From positions 186,001 to 250,000 of the forward strand of contig JAAOMT010000608.1 in the NCBI GenBank assembly GCA_016748015.1: DNA of 64,000 nt, given 5' to 3'. The notes under the pieces are model-generated. The model ran no database searches, had not been told where the DNA came from, and saw nothing but the letters and a program-made list of their open reading frames with translations. Shown here one piece after another: positions 47,344-58,646 of this stretch (its first letter is position 1; each line of letters starts with the position of its first letter). The DNA comes from Geosiphon pyriformis (Eukaryota > Glomeromycota > Glomeromycetes > Archaeosporales > Geosiphonaceae). The position numbers were made by a program, and so were the translations under genes.

Positions 47344-48861
47344 CTAGCAAGAGGATGGCAACATTGAAAATCCAAAATAAGGTCCAAAGTGATCCAGTTG
47401 TACCACTTGTTGACTCTGATTTATACAAGACTAGAAAAAAATTTGAATCGGTTAAAGCATAAATTTTCGGCTAAACAATACTAAATTCGATGTCAAAACC
47501 ACTACACTCACTTTACTCTCGGTAGCAACTCCCAAATTTTTTTCTGGAGCTGGGCACGGTGCACCAGTTACTTTTCCTCTTGGGATATAAAATTCAAACC
47601 CAGGATGTTTAAATTTGCCATTAGATGGTTTACGTGGATACGGATCTAAACCATACGTCACTCGCCAGACCAGTGCTTTACTTTCCACATAGTTTGCATT
47701 CACTTGATCGCTTACTCGTGGCATACCGTATGTAATTACATAAGGCAATGGCAAATCTTTAACGGCTTGGTTTATTTCTACTGCAGCAAATTCAGCCAAG
47801 GCTATAAACATGAAATGTATATTAAAAAAAATGAAATTTATCCAACATCAATAACTTATGCCATATTGTAAAGCTCACCACCACCAATTCCAAATCCAAC
47901 AAAATAAACAACCGGTTTTCCTTTCTCCTCGATCACATTTTTGTAACTTTCAATATTTTGGTTGCTCCAACTTTTATATAGTGTGTATAGGTCCCCATGA
48001 ACAGAACCTCCGTCTTTATGAGGCCATGATTTCATTGAAATATCATTATTTGGGAAATAAGAATCAATAAAGTTTTCATTTGCTGCAAAAACGACGACGA
48101 TTCGGTTTCGATTATTCTTATTGTCGTAATAAATCTCCGCTGGGTGATTAAGAAATTTAGAGTGTTATTTAAAGTAATTTTTTGCAAATTTAATTTTAAT
48201 AGGAAATTGTACCATTGATCGTATCAGAATTACCGCCACTCAAAACTCGTTTGCAATAAGTCGCTTTAGCAATTGTTGCGAAATACTGTAACATAATTGT
48301 TGGATCCGCTGCTAGACGTTCAAATTCTTTTACTGGAATTTTTTGTACTTGTTTCTCTTGTGAATCAGTTGCTGCTGTCTCTTCATAAAATGAAAAATCT
48401 TTATCAGCTAAAGTTATTGGTGAAGAATTGAACTCTTGATTTGGGTTTGGTTGAAATGCAAGTATATTGTCTTGATTAGTTAAAAATGAAGTGTCAGGTG
48501 ACAAAGTTTCCTCCATTGATGTTAAGTTATTTGAATCATCATCATCCGGAAGAGAAGCAAACAGGTTGTTTTCAGTATTCTGATCATTGATAGAACTGAA
48601 TGATGTATCTTTAAAGGTATTGAAAGGGTTTTGATTTCCAAAATTTATTTGACCAAAAGGAATGTCCGAATTTGAATCTAATCCTAAAAAATTCTCGTCA
48701 TTTCTTTTCGAGAGTTGATTTAATGGTGTCGATCTTACAGGAGGTATGATTAAAAGTTTTATTAAAAGGACAAAGATGGTAAAAAACTTCAAGAAAGTTG
48801 TTTGAATTTTGAATGTCTTGAAGAGGATTCTTATTAAATTTGATAGAACTTTCTCACTCAT
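47344..48861 (-). CDS. Secreted lipase class 3-like protein L8, Ser-to-Gly pseudo-lipase
   Basis: Four exons: 48861-48213, 48139-47879, 47801-47512 and 47430-47344; 428 aa. A basic N-terminus and hydrophobic core at residues 22-40 (FLKFFTIFVLLIKLLII) form a signal peptide or anchor. An Asn/Asp/Ser/Glu-rich linker of about 150 residues follows. Domain motifs: IAKATYCK, VVVFAANE, elbow GFGIGG with Gly where L7 and L9 have Ser, YGMPRVSD (the usual GN after R-[IV] is changed), LDPYPRKP with Asp, and DHFGPYFG with His. The donor at the elbow is GTGAGC. It is divergent from L9, whose sequence is similar in the YGLDP region (both read TYGLDP-/NYGLDP-type), so the two may be sisters that differ in the nucleophile. 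Confidence 0.87.
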
Positions 48862-49544
48862 GATTCTAAAGGTAATTAATATTTTTGAAATGGTTTAATC
48901 AGATCGAAAGAAGTTAGTTGCCAAAATTTTTAGGAGAATTTTAAAATTTTTAATTCAACCTTAAAATTAATTGTTAAAAAGCTCAACCCCAGCAAGGTGG
49001 GAATCAGAAATTATAAATAATTTTTAATTTTCTATACGTTTTTCCTAAAATGGGCTTCGATTTATAAAAAGTTGTTGAAGAATTTGATAGATAAAAGATG
49101 TTCCGGATGGTTTGGAGGGATGAGCTTCAAAACATTTATCCGAATTTTTGTGAGTCCGAAATGTAATTTCAAAAGATTATTCCCCTTATTATTATTATTT
49201 TGGAATTAAAGATTTGATAAATCATGTTGAAATGTTAATTTTTTGATAAACTAATTTAAAGTAAGCAATCGCAAAAATTTTGTTTATGTTACTAGATTCA
49301 AATACTCAAATATTTTTTTTATTATAGAGCACTTGAAACAAAAATTTAAATAGACCCCTGATATTGCCAAGTATGGAAAATCTATGATGAAATTCCCTTT
49401 AAGAGAGATGTGCATTTCCTAGGTTATTATAAGGGGAAAAACAATTTTTCGAAATCTATTCAAATTTTGAATAATTTCTTAACTCTTTAAAATATTTTCA
49501 AACAACGTTAAAAAAAGGATCAAAAATTCTATTTAATAACTTAT
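48862..49544. promoter_or_regulatory. Shared divergent upstream region of L8 and L9
   Basis: About 680 bp between two start codons that face apart, so both promoters must lie here. I see no specific motif to name. Confidence 0.45.
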
Positions 49545-50926
49545 ATGACTTTAATATATATAAATCATGTATTTTCTAAGAACCATCGGAAAATATTAGT
49601 TTCATATTTTATTTTTATATTAGAATTGAGTTTAATATCTTATCTAGTTAAAGGGAACCCAATTGATTTGATTACATATGATAATGACTACGGGAATAGT
49701 CTAAATTTAATTAAACCCCTTCAAGAACTAAATCAAACTTTTTATATTGAAAAAAATATTGAAGGGTTGTCGAATGCAAGAAATACAAATCTTTTGAACT
49801 CGGTTGATGATACGTTAACAAATTTGATTGATTCGAATATGGAAAAAAACTCATTTACCGAATTCAACTTCGATTCTTTGATTAAATCAGTAAATTCTGA
49901 ATTAGATCTTACAAATATGCTCAGATATTTTGTGACTAAAACGTTATATACTTATTGTGAACGTGAAGCACAAAAAGATAAAAGTGTGACTATATATGGT
50001 AAAATTTCAACAGATATTTAAATCTAAGAATTTGTATGCTTATAATTTTATAATTTTACCTCTATAAAGTTTTAATATTTTATTTCTAGATAATACTACT
50101 TATGAAATATGGGAGAATGAGAAAAGAGTATTCATATTTTTCGCAGGGAACGAATTAACAATGAAATATATATTGGATCCAAATGAAGGAACTTTGATGA
50201 GAGAATACCCTTATTATCAGAAAGGAGGACTTGTAAATGCCAGACTGTTGATCACTTTTATATATTGGAAGAAGTTGAGATTAATTTTTTTAGCAGATTT
50301 TATTAAAATGCACGAGATGCCAAAAGTTTATTTAGCTGGATTCAGTTTAGGTGGTGGTAATTTTTGAAATGATTTAATATTTATTTTTCTCTTATGAACT
50401 TTTGAACAATTTCCAAAAAATTTTAATTCAAATTTTTCTTTCATAAAGCTTTTGCACAATTAGCAGCCATCGCATTGAAAGAAATAATTCCTAATCTTCC
50501 AAAACCGACGGTAATCACTTATGGCTCTCCACGTATAGGAAATCAAGACTTTGCTAATTATGTTGAACGAAATACAAATCTCTTGAGGGTAAATTATGGT
50601 TTAGATCCAATTGTACGAAATCCTACAATTTTTAATAAAGTAAAATACGTGCATGCCGGAATTGAATATTACATTGCTGAAGGAAAAAGAGAAGGAAAAA
50701 TTATAGATATTGAGGAGAAAATTATTGGTGTTGCTGCTGAATCACAAGTATGTGACTAATTAATTAATGATGAATAATTTTTATTATTTTTTTAATTTTG
50801 AAAATTTATTTTATGATAATTTATATTCTAAATTTACAGTTTAACGGAATAAATCAGTTTAAAAATTTTCGAAAATCAGATCATTTTGGGCCGTATTTCA
50901 TTTCGAAAATGATTTGTAATATGTAA
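49545..50926 (+). CDS. Secreted lipase class 3 protein L9, nucleophile Ser present
   Basis: Four exons: 49545-49998, 50090-50356, 50449-50747 and 50840-50926; 368 aa. A hydrophobic stretch at about residues 18-35 (ILVSYFIFILELSLISYL) acts as signal peptide, followed by an Asn/Leu/Asp-rich linker of about 90 residues. Motifs: VFIFFAGN, elbow GFSLGG (Ser present), YGSPRIGN, LDPIVRNP with Asp, YVHAGIEYYI, and DHFGPYF with His. The triad looks complete. The last exon begins FNG where sisters have ECN or SCI, so one cysteine of a conserved pair has been lost. L9 is one of three plus-strand lipase genes outside the repeat arms. Confidence 0.87.
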
Positions 50927-51741
50927 AATGATTCCATGTCAATGAATCGTCTTTAATTTTATTTTAATTATTATGATAATAATAAAATTGGTAGTCATTT
51001 TTGAGAATTGAAAATAAAAAATCTATGAAATTTTGAATTTGGGACAAGGTCTGAGTGTTAGGAAAACTTATCTTGTTTACACAAGGAACATTTGTAGATA
51101 AGATAGTGTGGTAAAACATGGATTCAAAGTGAAGATATATGGTCTGGTCTGAACTAAAAATGGCAGAATTTTTTTTGTCTTTTTCTTAAACTATGTTTAA
51201 TTAAATTTGGAAGAAAGAAATCAATTTTCAAAAAACGTACTATTCCTCTTCAGCCTATTGGAATGAATGTAGACCTGAAAATTTTTTAATGAAAAGTAGT
51301 ACATAAAGAACCATATCAAAATACTATAATCATATAAGCAAAAGTTAAAAAATAATATTAAAAATCAATTTATAACTTTTTCATCTTCATGCAGAAAAGG
51401 TGAAACCTATTATTATTATTATTATTATTCAACGTTGTTCTGGGAATTCTAATTTCAAGGATAAAACTATATTAATCAAATTAAATCAAAAAATTAAATT
51501 GAGATGTTTATTTAAATGAGAATTTGAAATAAGTTTCAAAAATTAAAAAGCCTTAATAAAAATTCACCTAGTATAACTTTGAAGTTTAGGACTATATTAT
51601 TCATTCAAATTTTCTGAAAGCTTTGAATAAATTGAAACCAATATTTTATTATTCAATTCCAATTTTTTTTTTTTTTCATTTCAAAGAAATCCCTCTATTG
51701 AAAAAATTAATAGTATCATGCGTGAAATGTAATGGAATGAA
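50927..51741. other. Convergent 3' region of L9 and L10
   Basis: No gene seen; a short ATT repeat lies at about 51410-51428. Confidence 0.45.
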
Positions 51742-53328
51742 TCACTGATGATCACATCGCATCAAAACTCCATAATAAGGTCCAGAATGATCTTTTGGAG
51801 TTTTTTTGGTACTTCGATTAATGCATTCCTTGGATTCAAAAGAAAATTTTAAAATATTTAGTTTCAAATAGAACAAATATTTTATGGTATAATTAAAAAA
51901 AACAAAAAAAACAAAAAAAAACTACTCGATTAACTTACCAAATTTTCCCTCGAAAATGCTCCTTGGTCAGTGGCACAGAACACACCATAAGCTCCAGGCT
52001 TTTCAATCCAAACTTCAACCCCACTGTGAACATATTTTTCATTTGCATCTTTTACAGGAAGACGTGGAATTGGATCATTGATATATGTGAATCTTAAAAT
52101 ACGTCCAGCGGAAAAAAGGGCTTTACTAAAAGCTTCATTGCCAATACGAGGTGCACCAAAAGCATACACGGTAATTCGTATGTTGCTGTTCACATGATTT
52201 ATTGATAATGCTGCTAATTGAGCATATACTGATAATAGATTTTCAAATTCTCAAATTAAATTGAATAGTCAAATTTTGTTAGTGAACGAAAAAGTCTAAA
52301 AAAATAATTGAAAAGTCATACCTCCACCTAAACTATATCCCGATATTGTAATTTCATATTCATATTTCTCAGTAACTTTTATCCTTTCGAAATTATTACG
52401 GTGCTTTGACCACCACTTTTCAAAGAGCGTATACCAGCCTTTGTGAACCTTAGCCCCTGGTAGACCTGGGTAATTAATCATCGTGGAATCTTGAATATCC
52501 TTTGAAAGATTTTCTTCATTCCCACTAAAGACAAAATAACCACCCAAAGGATCCGCGTCTCCTCCTGTGATTTTAGTAAAAAGTTTATATTTTGACTGGA
52601 ATTAGTGTGAAAATAAGTCTATAGCATTAATTAACAGATTGATAGGATAAAAAAGATTTCACACCTAATACATAATCATCCGTCTGAGATCTGACACAAT
52701 AAAAAGCTTTTGCATGTTTCGCCATCTGTGCAAAAAATTCTACTTGTCCTTTCGTTATAGAAATAAAGTTTGAACTTTTTTTTTCTGCCGCAGCTAACAA
52801 GGAGTTAGCTGATACGATTTTAGCGATAGTAGGTTCCATTTTTTGAGGTAAAATACTTAATGGTGTCTCATGAATGAGGAAATTCTCCGAATTTTGACTA
52901 TCTTCTAATTGAGGGATAGAAATAATATTGAGCTGCTCAGTTGTAAAACTATCCGAGACATCTTCAAATGAGGTTTTCAAATTTGAAAAATCAATATCTG
53001 TATTAGTCTGTCCTGCTAGATTTTCACCGGGAAAGTCTAAAGTTAGATCTTTGGAATAAGAAAATGGTAAAGTGTTATCAGCTTCAAGATATTTGAATTG
53101 AAATTGTGGAAAGTTTTTATTATATTTTGAAGAAAATTGTGAAATATCGGGATTAAGGTAGGGTAATAAATTACGCTTATAGGTGATTGAATCTTGAATG
53201 AGAGGATTTAAAGGCTTCTGATTTTGGCTAATTCCAAAAATTGGGGTTGCGTAAACTTTGAAGCAAAAAAATTTCACAATTAAATATGACAAGAAAAAGC
53301 TTCTCATCATCATCATCATCATCATCAT
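51742..53328 (-). CDS. Secreted lipase class 3 protein L10, nucleophile Ser present
   Basis: Four exons: 53328-52665, 52564-52322, 52228-51939 and 51828-51742; 427 aa if translation starts at the first of eight consecutive Met codons. A signal peptide follows the Met run (FFLSYLIVKFFCFKVYA, cleavage near ATPIF). The linker of about 160 residues is Asn/Ser/Asp/Leu-rich. Motifs: MAKHAKAFYC, YFVFSGNEEN, PGAKVHKG, elbow GYSLGG (Ser present), FGAPRIGN, NDPIPRLP with Asp, YVHSGVEVWI, and DHSGPYYG with His. PGAKVHxG is the segment that forms part of the lid side in Rhizomucor-type lipases. The triad is complete and this is a good candidate for an active secreted lipase. Confidence 0.89.
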
Positions 53329-53342
53329 TATTATTATTATTA
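53305..53342. repeat. (CAT)8-(TAT)n microsatellite over the L10 start codon
   Basis: Eight CAT repeats on the plus strand read as eight Met codons at the start of L10, and the tract continues as TAT/ATT repeats into the 5' region. Confidence 0.9.
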
Positions 53343-55273
53343 TAATTATTTTCTTTTAACCAAGAAATGGTTTAGTAACTTTGTTTTTTTAATAGATATT
53401 TGATTTTCCACATGATTTAAAAATTCTTCAATCATTTGCCACAACAAACCGGAAGTCTTAAATCATAATATTATTCAACAAATGATATTGCAAAATTCTG
53501 TTGATCATGATGATTACATTTTTTTATTTTTCCGACAAGCTTTAAATTTAAAAATTAACTATTTTTCAAATAAAAGAGTATTTCATTAAAGAAGAAGAAT
53601 TAATTTCGATAAAATTTAACAGTTTTTTTTTTTCAATATTTAACTTATTTTGAATTAATCTTTTAAATACAAATGTATATCTATTAAAACAAAAATCAAA
53701 TTTTCCTTTTGATAATATATATTATGTAATATTCTGGAATTATATAAATTAATTTATTAACAGATTATCAGAAATTTATTATTTTATCATATTTATTATA
53801 CAAGTTTCTATTTTTCTTTAATATGAAGCAAAATAATTTATTATTTTAAAATGTGAATGGTATTTTAATGTTAAGTAAGATGTATGCAACCACCATTTAT
53901 CACCAAAATTTTCCAAAAATTCATTTTATAAATAAGAATAATTTTTATTAAAGACATAATTTTTTTCAAAAAAGTACAATAAAATAAATTGAATAAAAAT
54001 TTTATTTTATTTTCTTGAATTTATGTCATTTAAAAGTTCTAAAATCTAGGTATTTAAATTTTTCAAGTTTTAAGTTATCAATATAGCCTTTTAAAACTCA
54101 TCTTTTATGTGATTAGTGTAAAAGAAAAATTATTTCAAATAAATAAAATATATTATTATTATTATTATTATTATAATTTTAAAATTAATCTTGTGTCTGG
54201 CAGCTATAAAAAATAGCCATCTTAACTTGTAGCTAAATCTGATTATGATATTTATTTATATTCACGTATTTTGGTAAACTTTCATTAAATCGATTAAAAA
54301 ACTTTACGAATTTTTAAGTAATTTTTGTTTACTTTTTTCCCTTTAATTACTTTGATTGTTTTTTCTATAAATATCTCAATTTAACTGACGCTAGGTTTGA
54401 ATTAACTATCAATTTTCCGAGTGTTAATATCATCGGACTCATTCCTGTAAATCATATTTAAACTTAATAAATAAGTCAGAGTAATTTCGTTACATATGGA
54501 ATTCTAACCCAAATTTAATTGAGGGATTATTATTAAATTTTTTGAAGCCATGCTCGAAAGCCTAACTTTCCATATTCACCAATTGAGTTTAATAATAATT
54601 AGATATTTTGACATTTTGATCAGAATTTCATTGGGAACACTTATAGATTGATCTCGCATTTATCACAATTGAGGTTTTTTTAGTTGCAAAGATTTGGTGT
54701 GAAAAAAGTATGTACGCTTAATTTTCAAAGTTTTAGGATTATAAAATGAGGTTGTGTGAAACGTGAAAACTATCCAAATTTAATCTTTAAAAATCTTTAA
54801 AAATTTTTTGTTGAACCAATTATCATTTAAAATTTTTATATATTAATTTCAAAAAATCTTCTTGGACTCATGACTAACGTTCAAATATATTTAATTTTTG
54901 AAATTCAATCGAAAATTTTGCAGCCCAAATAAATTTTGAATTTTCAAAAAGGTTGTCTATTAACAAGAAAATTTCAAAGAAAATATTTGGATTTAGATAG
55001 TCTTAGTAATTTTAAATAATTCCCTTATTTGGTATCAACTAAATTTTAAGAATTCAAATCAAAAATTCAATCACTTTTTATCAATATATAATTTTAACTC
55101 TTTATCAAACTCTCAGATTATCTTATTGTAAATTTTGCAGCTTCATTGAGATCTTAAAATGATCTTGAGAAATTAATTTTTCTGTTTTTAAGTTTCACTT
55201 GAGATTTCAACGATATAAAAAAGGTCTCATATCCTTTCAATTTTGTCATAAAAGTCACATAATAAAATTAATA
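53343..55273. other. Divergent upstream region of L10 and L11
   Basis: About 1.9 kb of AT-rich DNA with an ATT microsatellite at about 54152-54174 and no supported gene. Confidence 0.5.
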
Positions 55274-56739
55274 ATGTCTTCCACTAATCAAATAAAGATT
55301 GGTCCAATTTTAAAGATTTTTACAATAATCATTTTATTTTTTATAGTTGTCTTGTTTCTTGACCAATTTTTTCAACACATCAAAATTCCTGATTATCAAC
55401 CAGAGGTCTTTAAAAAGAATCCACACTACAGAGAAAAACGAACACTTCCTGTTAGACCTGATGTGGAAGAAGCTTTCAAGTATTGGGTTAAATATGCAAA
55501 GTAAGAGGACGTTTCATTTTAAAAAGTTTTATCACATAAAAAAGCAAAAAGTTTTGAATCAAATTTCTGAATTTTTCAAATTAGCGCGGCGTATTGTAAT
55601 GTAACGAATTGGAAATGTGGTCAAGCGTGTCGTGGAATTACTAGAGATACAAAATTATTGCATTGGTTTCATGAGACGTCTAATAAAGCATATGGTGAGT
55701 TAACTTAACCCTACTTTTGACTTCAAAATTATTATTTTCAAGAGAAATATCATATTACTCATTTGTTAGCTTTTTTAAAGTCGCTGTTAATGATGAAAAA
55801 AAGGCTGTAATTATGTCCTTTAAAGGTTTTGAACTCGAAATTTATTGTTTTTAGTAAAAATCAACTATATATTTGATTAACTATTGTGTTTCTCGAAAGG
55901 AACTTCGGATATCCCATCCGTAATTACAGATTCTAAGGCTAGGTTGTTGAATTATCCTGGAGTTCAAAATGCAAAGGTGCATAGTGGGTAAGTGACAAAA
56001 AAAATTTACTCACTTATCTAAAACTTTTTATTTGAACTTGAAACAAAAAAAATTATTCTTTTCTACAATAAATTTCAAGGTTTTGGGCTACATACCTTGG
56101 GACACGTAATGAAACAGTTGGATTTATTCAAAAAATATTTCCACAATATCGCAATTACACATTTATTTTAACAGGTCATAGTCTTGGAGGAGGTGAGATA
56201 ATTTATAATTCAAAATCTTTGTTTCCTACTTTTTCTTATATTGAAACTTTTATAAATTTTGATTTTATTAGCAATTGCGATTTTACAATTACTTGACTTG
56301 GTGAATCTTCGTGTGTTCACCCCCAGAAACTTGATAACTTTTACTTATGGACAACCACGGGTTGGAAATGGCGCTTTTGCGAATTATGTCGATTCAATAA
56401 ATTTTCCAATTTTCAGAATTGTCAACAAAAATGATATCGTTCCACATCTTCCACCGTGGACACCAGTTGTCGGATATCGTCATCATTCTCCGGAATTTTG
56501 GATTCAATTGTAAGAATAATTTTTTTATCACTGATCCAGTCTCTTTTGAATTTATTTATTTATTTATTTATTTATTAAATCCATGCAATTTGAACAGTAA
56601 CAACACGATGATAGAGTGCACAGGACCAGAAGACTGGCAATGCAGTAAATCACTTTCTCCCAATTTCGATCCCTTTGCACACATGAATTATTTCCACACT
56701 GATTTTCTTATTACTTGTTTGGCTCATGAGCGTCATTAG
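55274..56739 (+). CDS. Canonical lipase class 3 protein L11 (Rhizomucor lipase type)
   Basis: Seven exons: 55274-55500, 55585-55694, 55781-55825, 55900-55987, 56080-56192, 56272-56509 and 56598-56739; 320 aa. I start at the first ATG (MSSTNQ); a hydrophobic anchor follows at residues 14-34. Motifs: YAKNAAYC, IMSFKG, NYPGVQNAKVHSGFW (lid side), elbow GHSLGG with the nucleophile Ser, YGQPRVGN, NDIVPHLPP with Asp, YRHHSPEFWI, and a C-terminal HMNYFHT containing the expected His, plus cysteine pairs. This is the closest of the twelve to textbook fungal triacylglycerol lipases and feruloyl-esterase-like proteins. It shares the elbow intron with the others but has three more introns, so it is probably the oldest or most distant member. 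Confidence 0.92.
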
Positions 56740-57538
56740 TTTAAAGCTCTTAAATATTCATGCAATTTTCACCAACATTCTTGGCGTTTACAGGGACTAG
56801 CATTCTTATTCAACTTTGAAATTATCGTCGATTTCGCAAAAGAGTTTGGTTAAAATTCATGATATATGCTAATTATAAACTAGACTCAAATTTCTGTATG
56901 ACTAAACTAAAAATGCTGTATTAATAGATAAATTTTAAAATAATAATGATATAAAAAGTATGTGAATAAATATTGTTCATAATTTTAATTTATAAACTTT
57001 TGATGATTAAACAAATTTATATTAATGATTTTATTTTAAATTGAAAAGAAATTTCAGCTAAATGAGTTGTTTTGTTATTTTTAATTAATCTTTCTGAGCT
57101 TTGATTTTTACTTTAATATTATTGTAGTTTCAATATATCAAAATTCAAAGAAATAACTAGTCAAAAAATTTTTATAATTAAACAAAAATGATACTTTTAA
57201 AATAAACTAGATTTATCAAAGTCAAAAAAATGAAATTTTTTTGAAATTTCATATTCTGCTAAAATTCTCACCTTTGGTTTTCTAATTTGTTCAAACTCGA
57301 ATATTTCATGTGTGACAGAGTGGTTTGAACCTTTTTCGTAAAATTATACCGGAAAAATTTTTTTTGCATTTCAGCAAAGTTCACTTGTCGTTAAGAGAAT
57401 TGAAATTCGGTTAACTAGCTCAAAACTATCAGAATCATTTCAATTACTTTATCATTGATACATATTACTTGGATTGAATAAGAAATTGTATTATACGCAA
57501 TATCAAAACGAAATATATCTATTTTTTGCAATTTCACC
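56740..57538. other. Intergenic, convergent 3' region
   Basis: No gene seen between L11 and the convergent unknown gene. Confidence 0.5.
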
Positions 57539-58488
57539 TTATTTTGAATAATTTAAAAAATGCCTAGCATTATTGTTCAACCTTGAGAAAGTTGGATTAA
57601 ACTTTAAAATTTTGCGGAAATTTAAAAAGAAAGGATGAAAAGGTGAATCATCTTTTTCATATTTCACATTTGTGATTTCTTGTTCTTTTTGTTTATCGAC
57701 CATGTAGTCAAGTCGGTCCAAGGCTCTACGATTATCCAATCTAAATTTTCTTCCTTTACCATTAGGGTCAATATCAAGAGCATATCCATCTCCTGCCACG
57801 CAAACTGCAAGGTTATTATAAAGATTATTAATCAAATAAGTCTACATAATAAAACTAGGGAAAAACTTTTCTTGTGAACGATAAGGCCAATGATCAAATA
57901 TTTTCCCTCAGTATTGCTTTTTACATGGCATGTGGCTCACCTATTTTTCCCATGAAAATTATTCTCCAAACTATTGAATTATTTGGGCATTCTTTAAAAA
58001 TAATACCACGCCAGGAATGGTTTCGAATCTTGAAGGAATCACGGCCAATATTGTGTTCAATATCATATTTGTGACGCCTAATCATTTCATTCATAACTCT
58101 TTGTTCATTCACGTACATTCCTACATCGAAACCTTCTGGTATAAGGGTTGGCAGTTGGGGTTTTATGTATAGTAGTCCGTAGATATTTTTTCCTGCGAGA
58201 TTTCGAGGAAAAGGTCGTATTGAAGAAAATTTGCGAATAGTGTGATTTATATCAAAATATTGTATGGTTGTCGGTTTTATTTTTTGTACTTGCTTAGTTA
58301 GAAATGGTTGGCTGGCACTTTTTATATGAAACTTGTTTTGTTTTAAAACCTCTTGGATTACCATGTTCGAAAGAAAATTTGACAGAAAATTTATTATCTG
58401 CTGTCACAAGAAATTTTTGATCATAAAAATCTTTTTTTGTCCTACGATGATTTCTGACTGTGATAAATTTTGTGATCAATACAGACAA
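57539..58488 (-). CDS. Uncharacterised gene, possibly frameshifted
   Basis: The 3' part is well supported. An exon ending at 57941 with donor AAAATAG|GTGAGC joins in phase to an exon 57804-57539 that opens VCVAGDGYALDID and ends in an Asn-rich tail. The upstream exon reads openly from about 58364 (with FDVGMYVNEQRVMNEMIRR and HSWRGIIFKECP). The preceding piece (58488 to about 58294, MSVLITKFITVRNHRR, then FSVKFSFEHGNPRG) is in another frame that overlaps it by 70 bp. I found no intron that joins the two in phase. Either a short intron or first exon is missed, or there is a one-base indel. No family recognised; no signal peptide or membrane segment. It sits convergent to L11. Confidence 0.45.
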
Positions 58489-58646
58489 TAGACCAGTCCA
58501 GGACCCAAGTACATGTGTAATAGATCGTTTTTAGCCAATAGATACACGTGGGAGACATCCCGAACGGACTCATAAAAGATTGAGTCAAGACGTAATGTGA
58601 TGGAGGGACGATCATTAAAACTTCACCATTTGATGCACAACACCAA

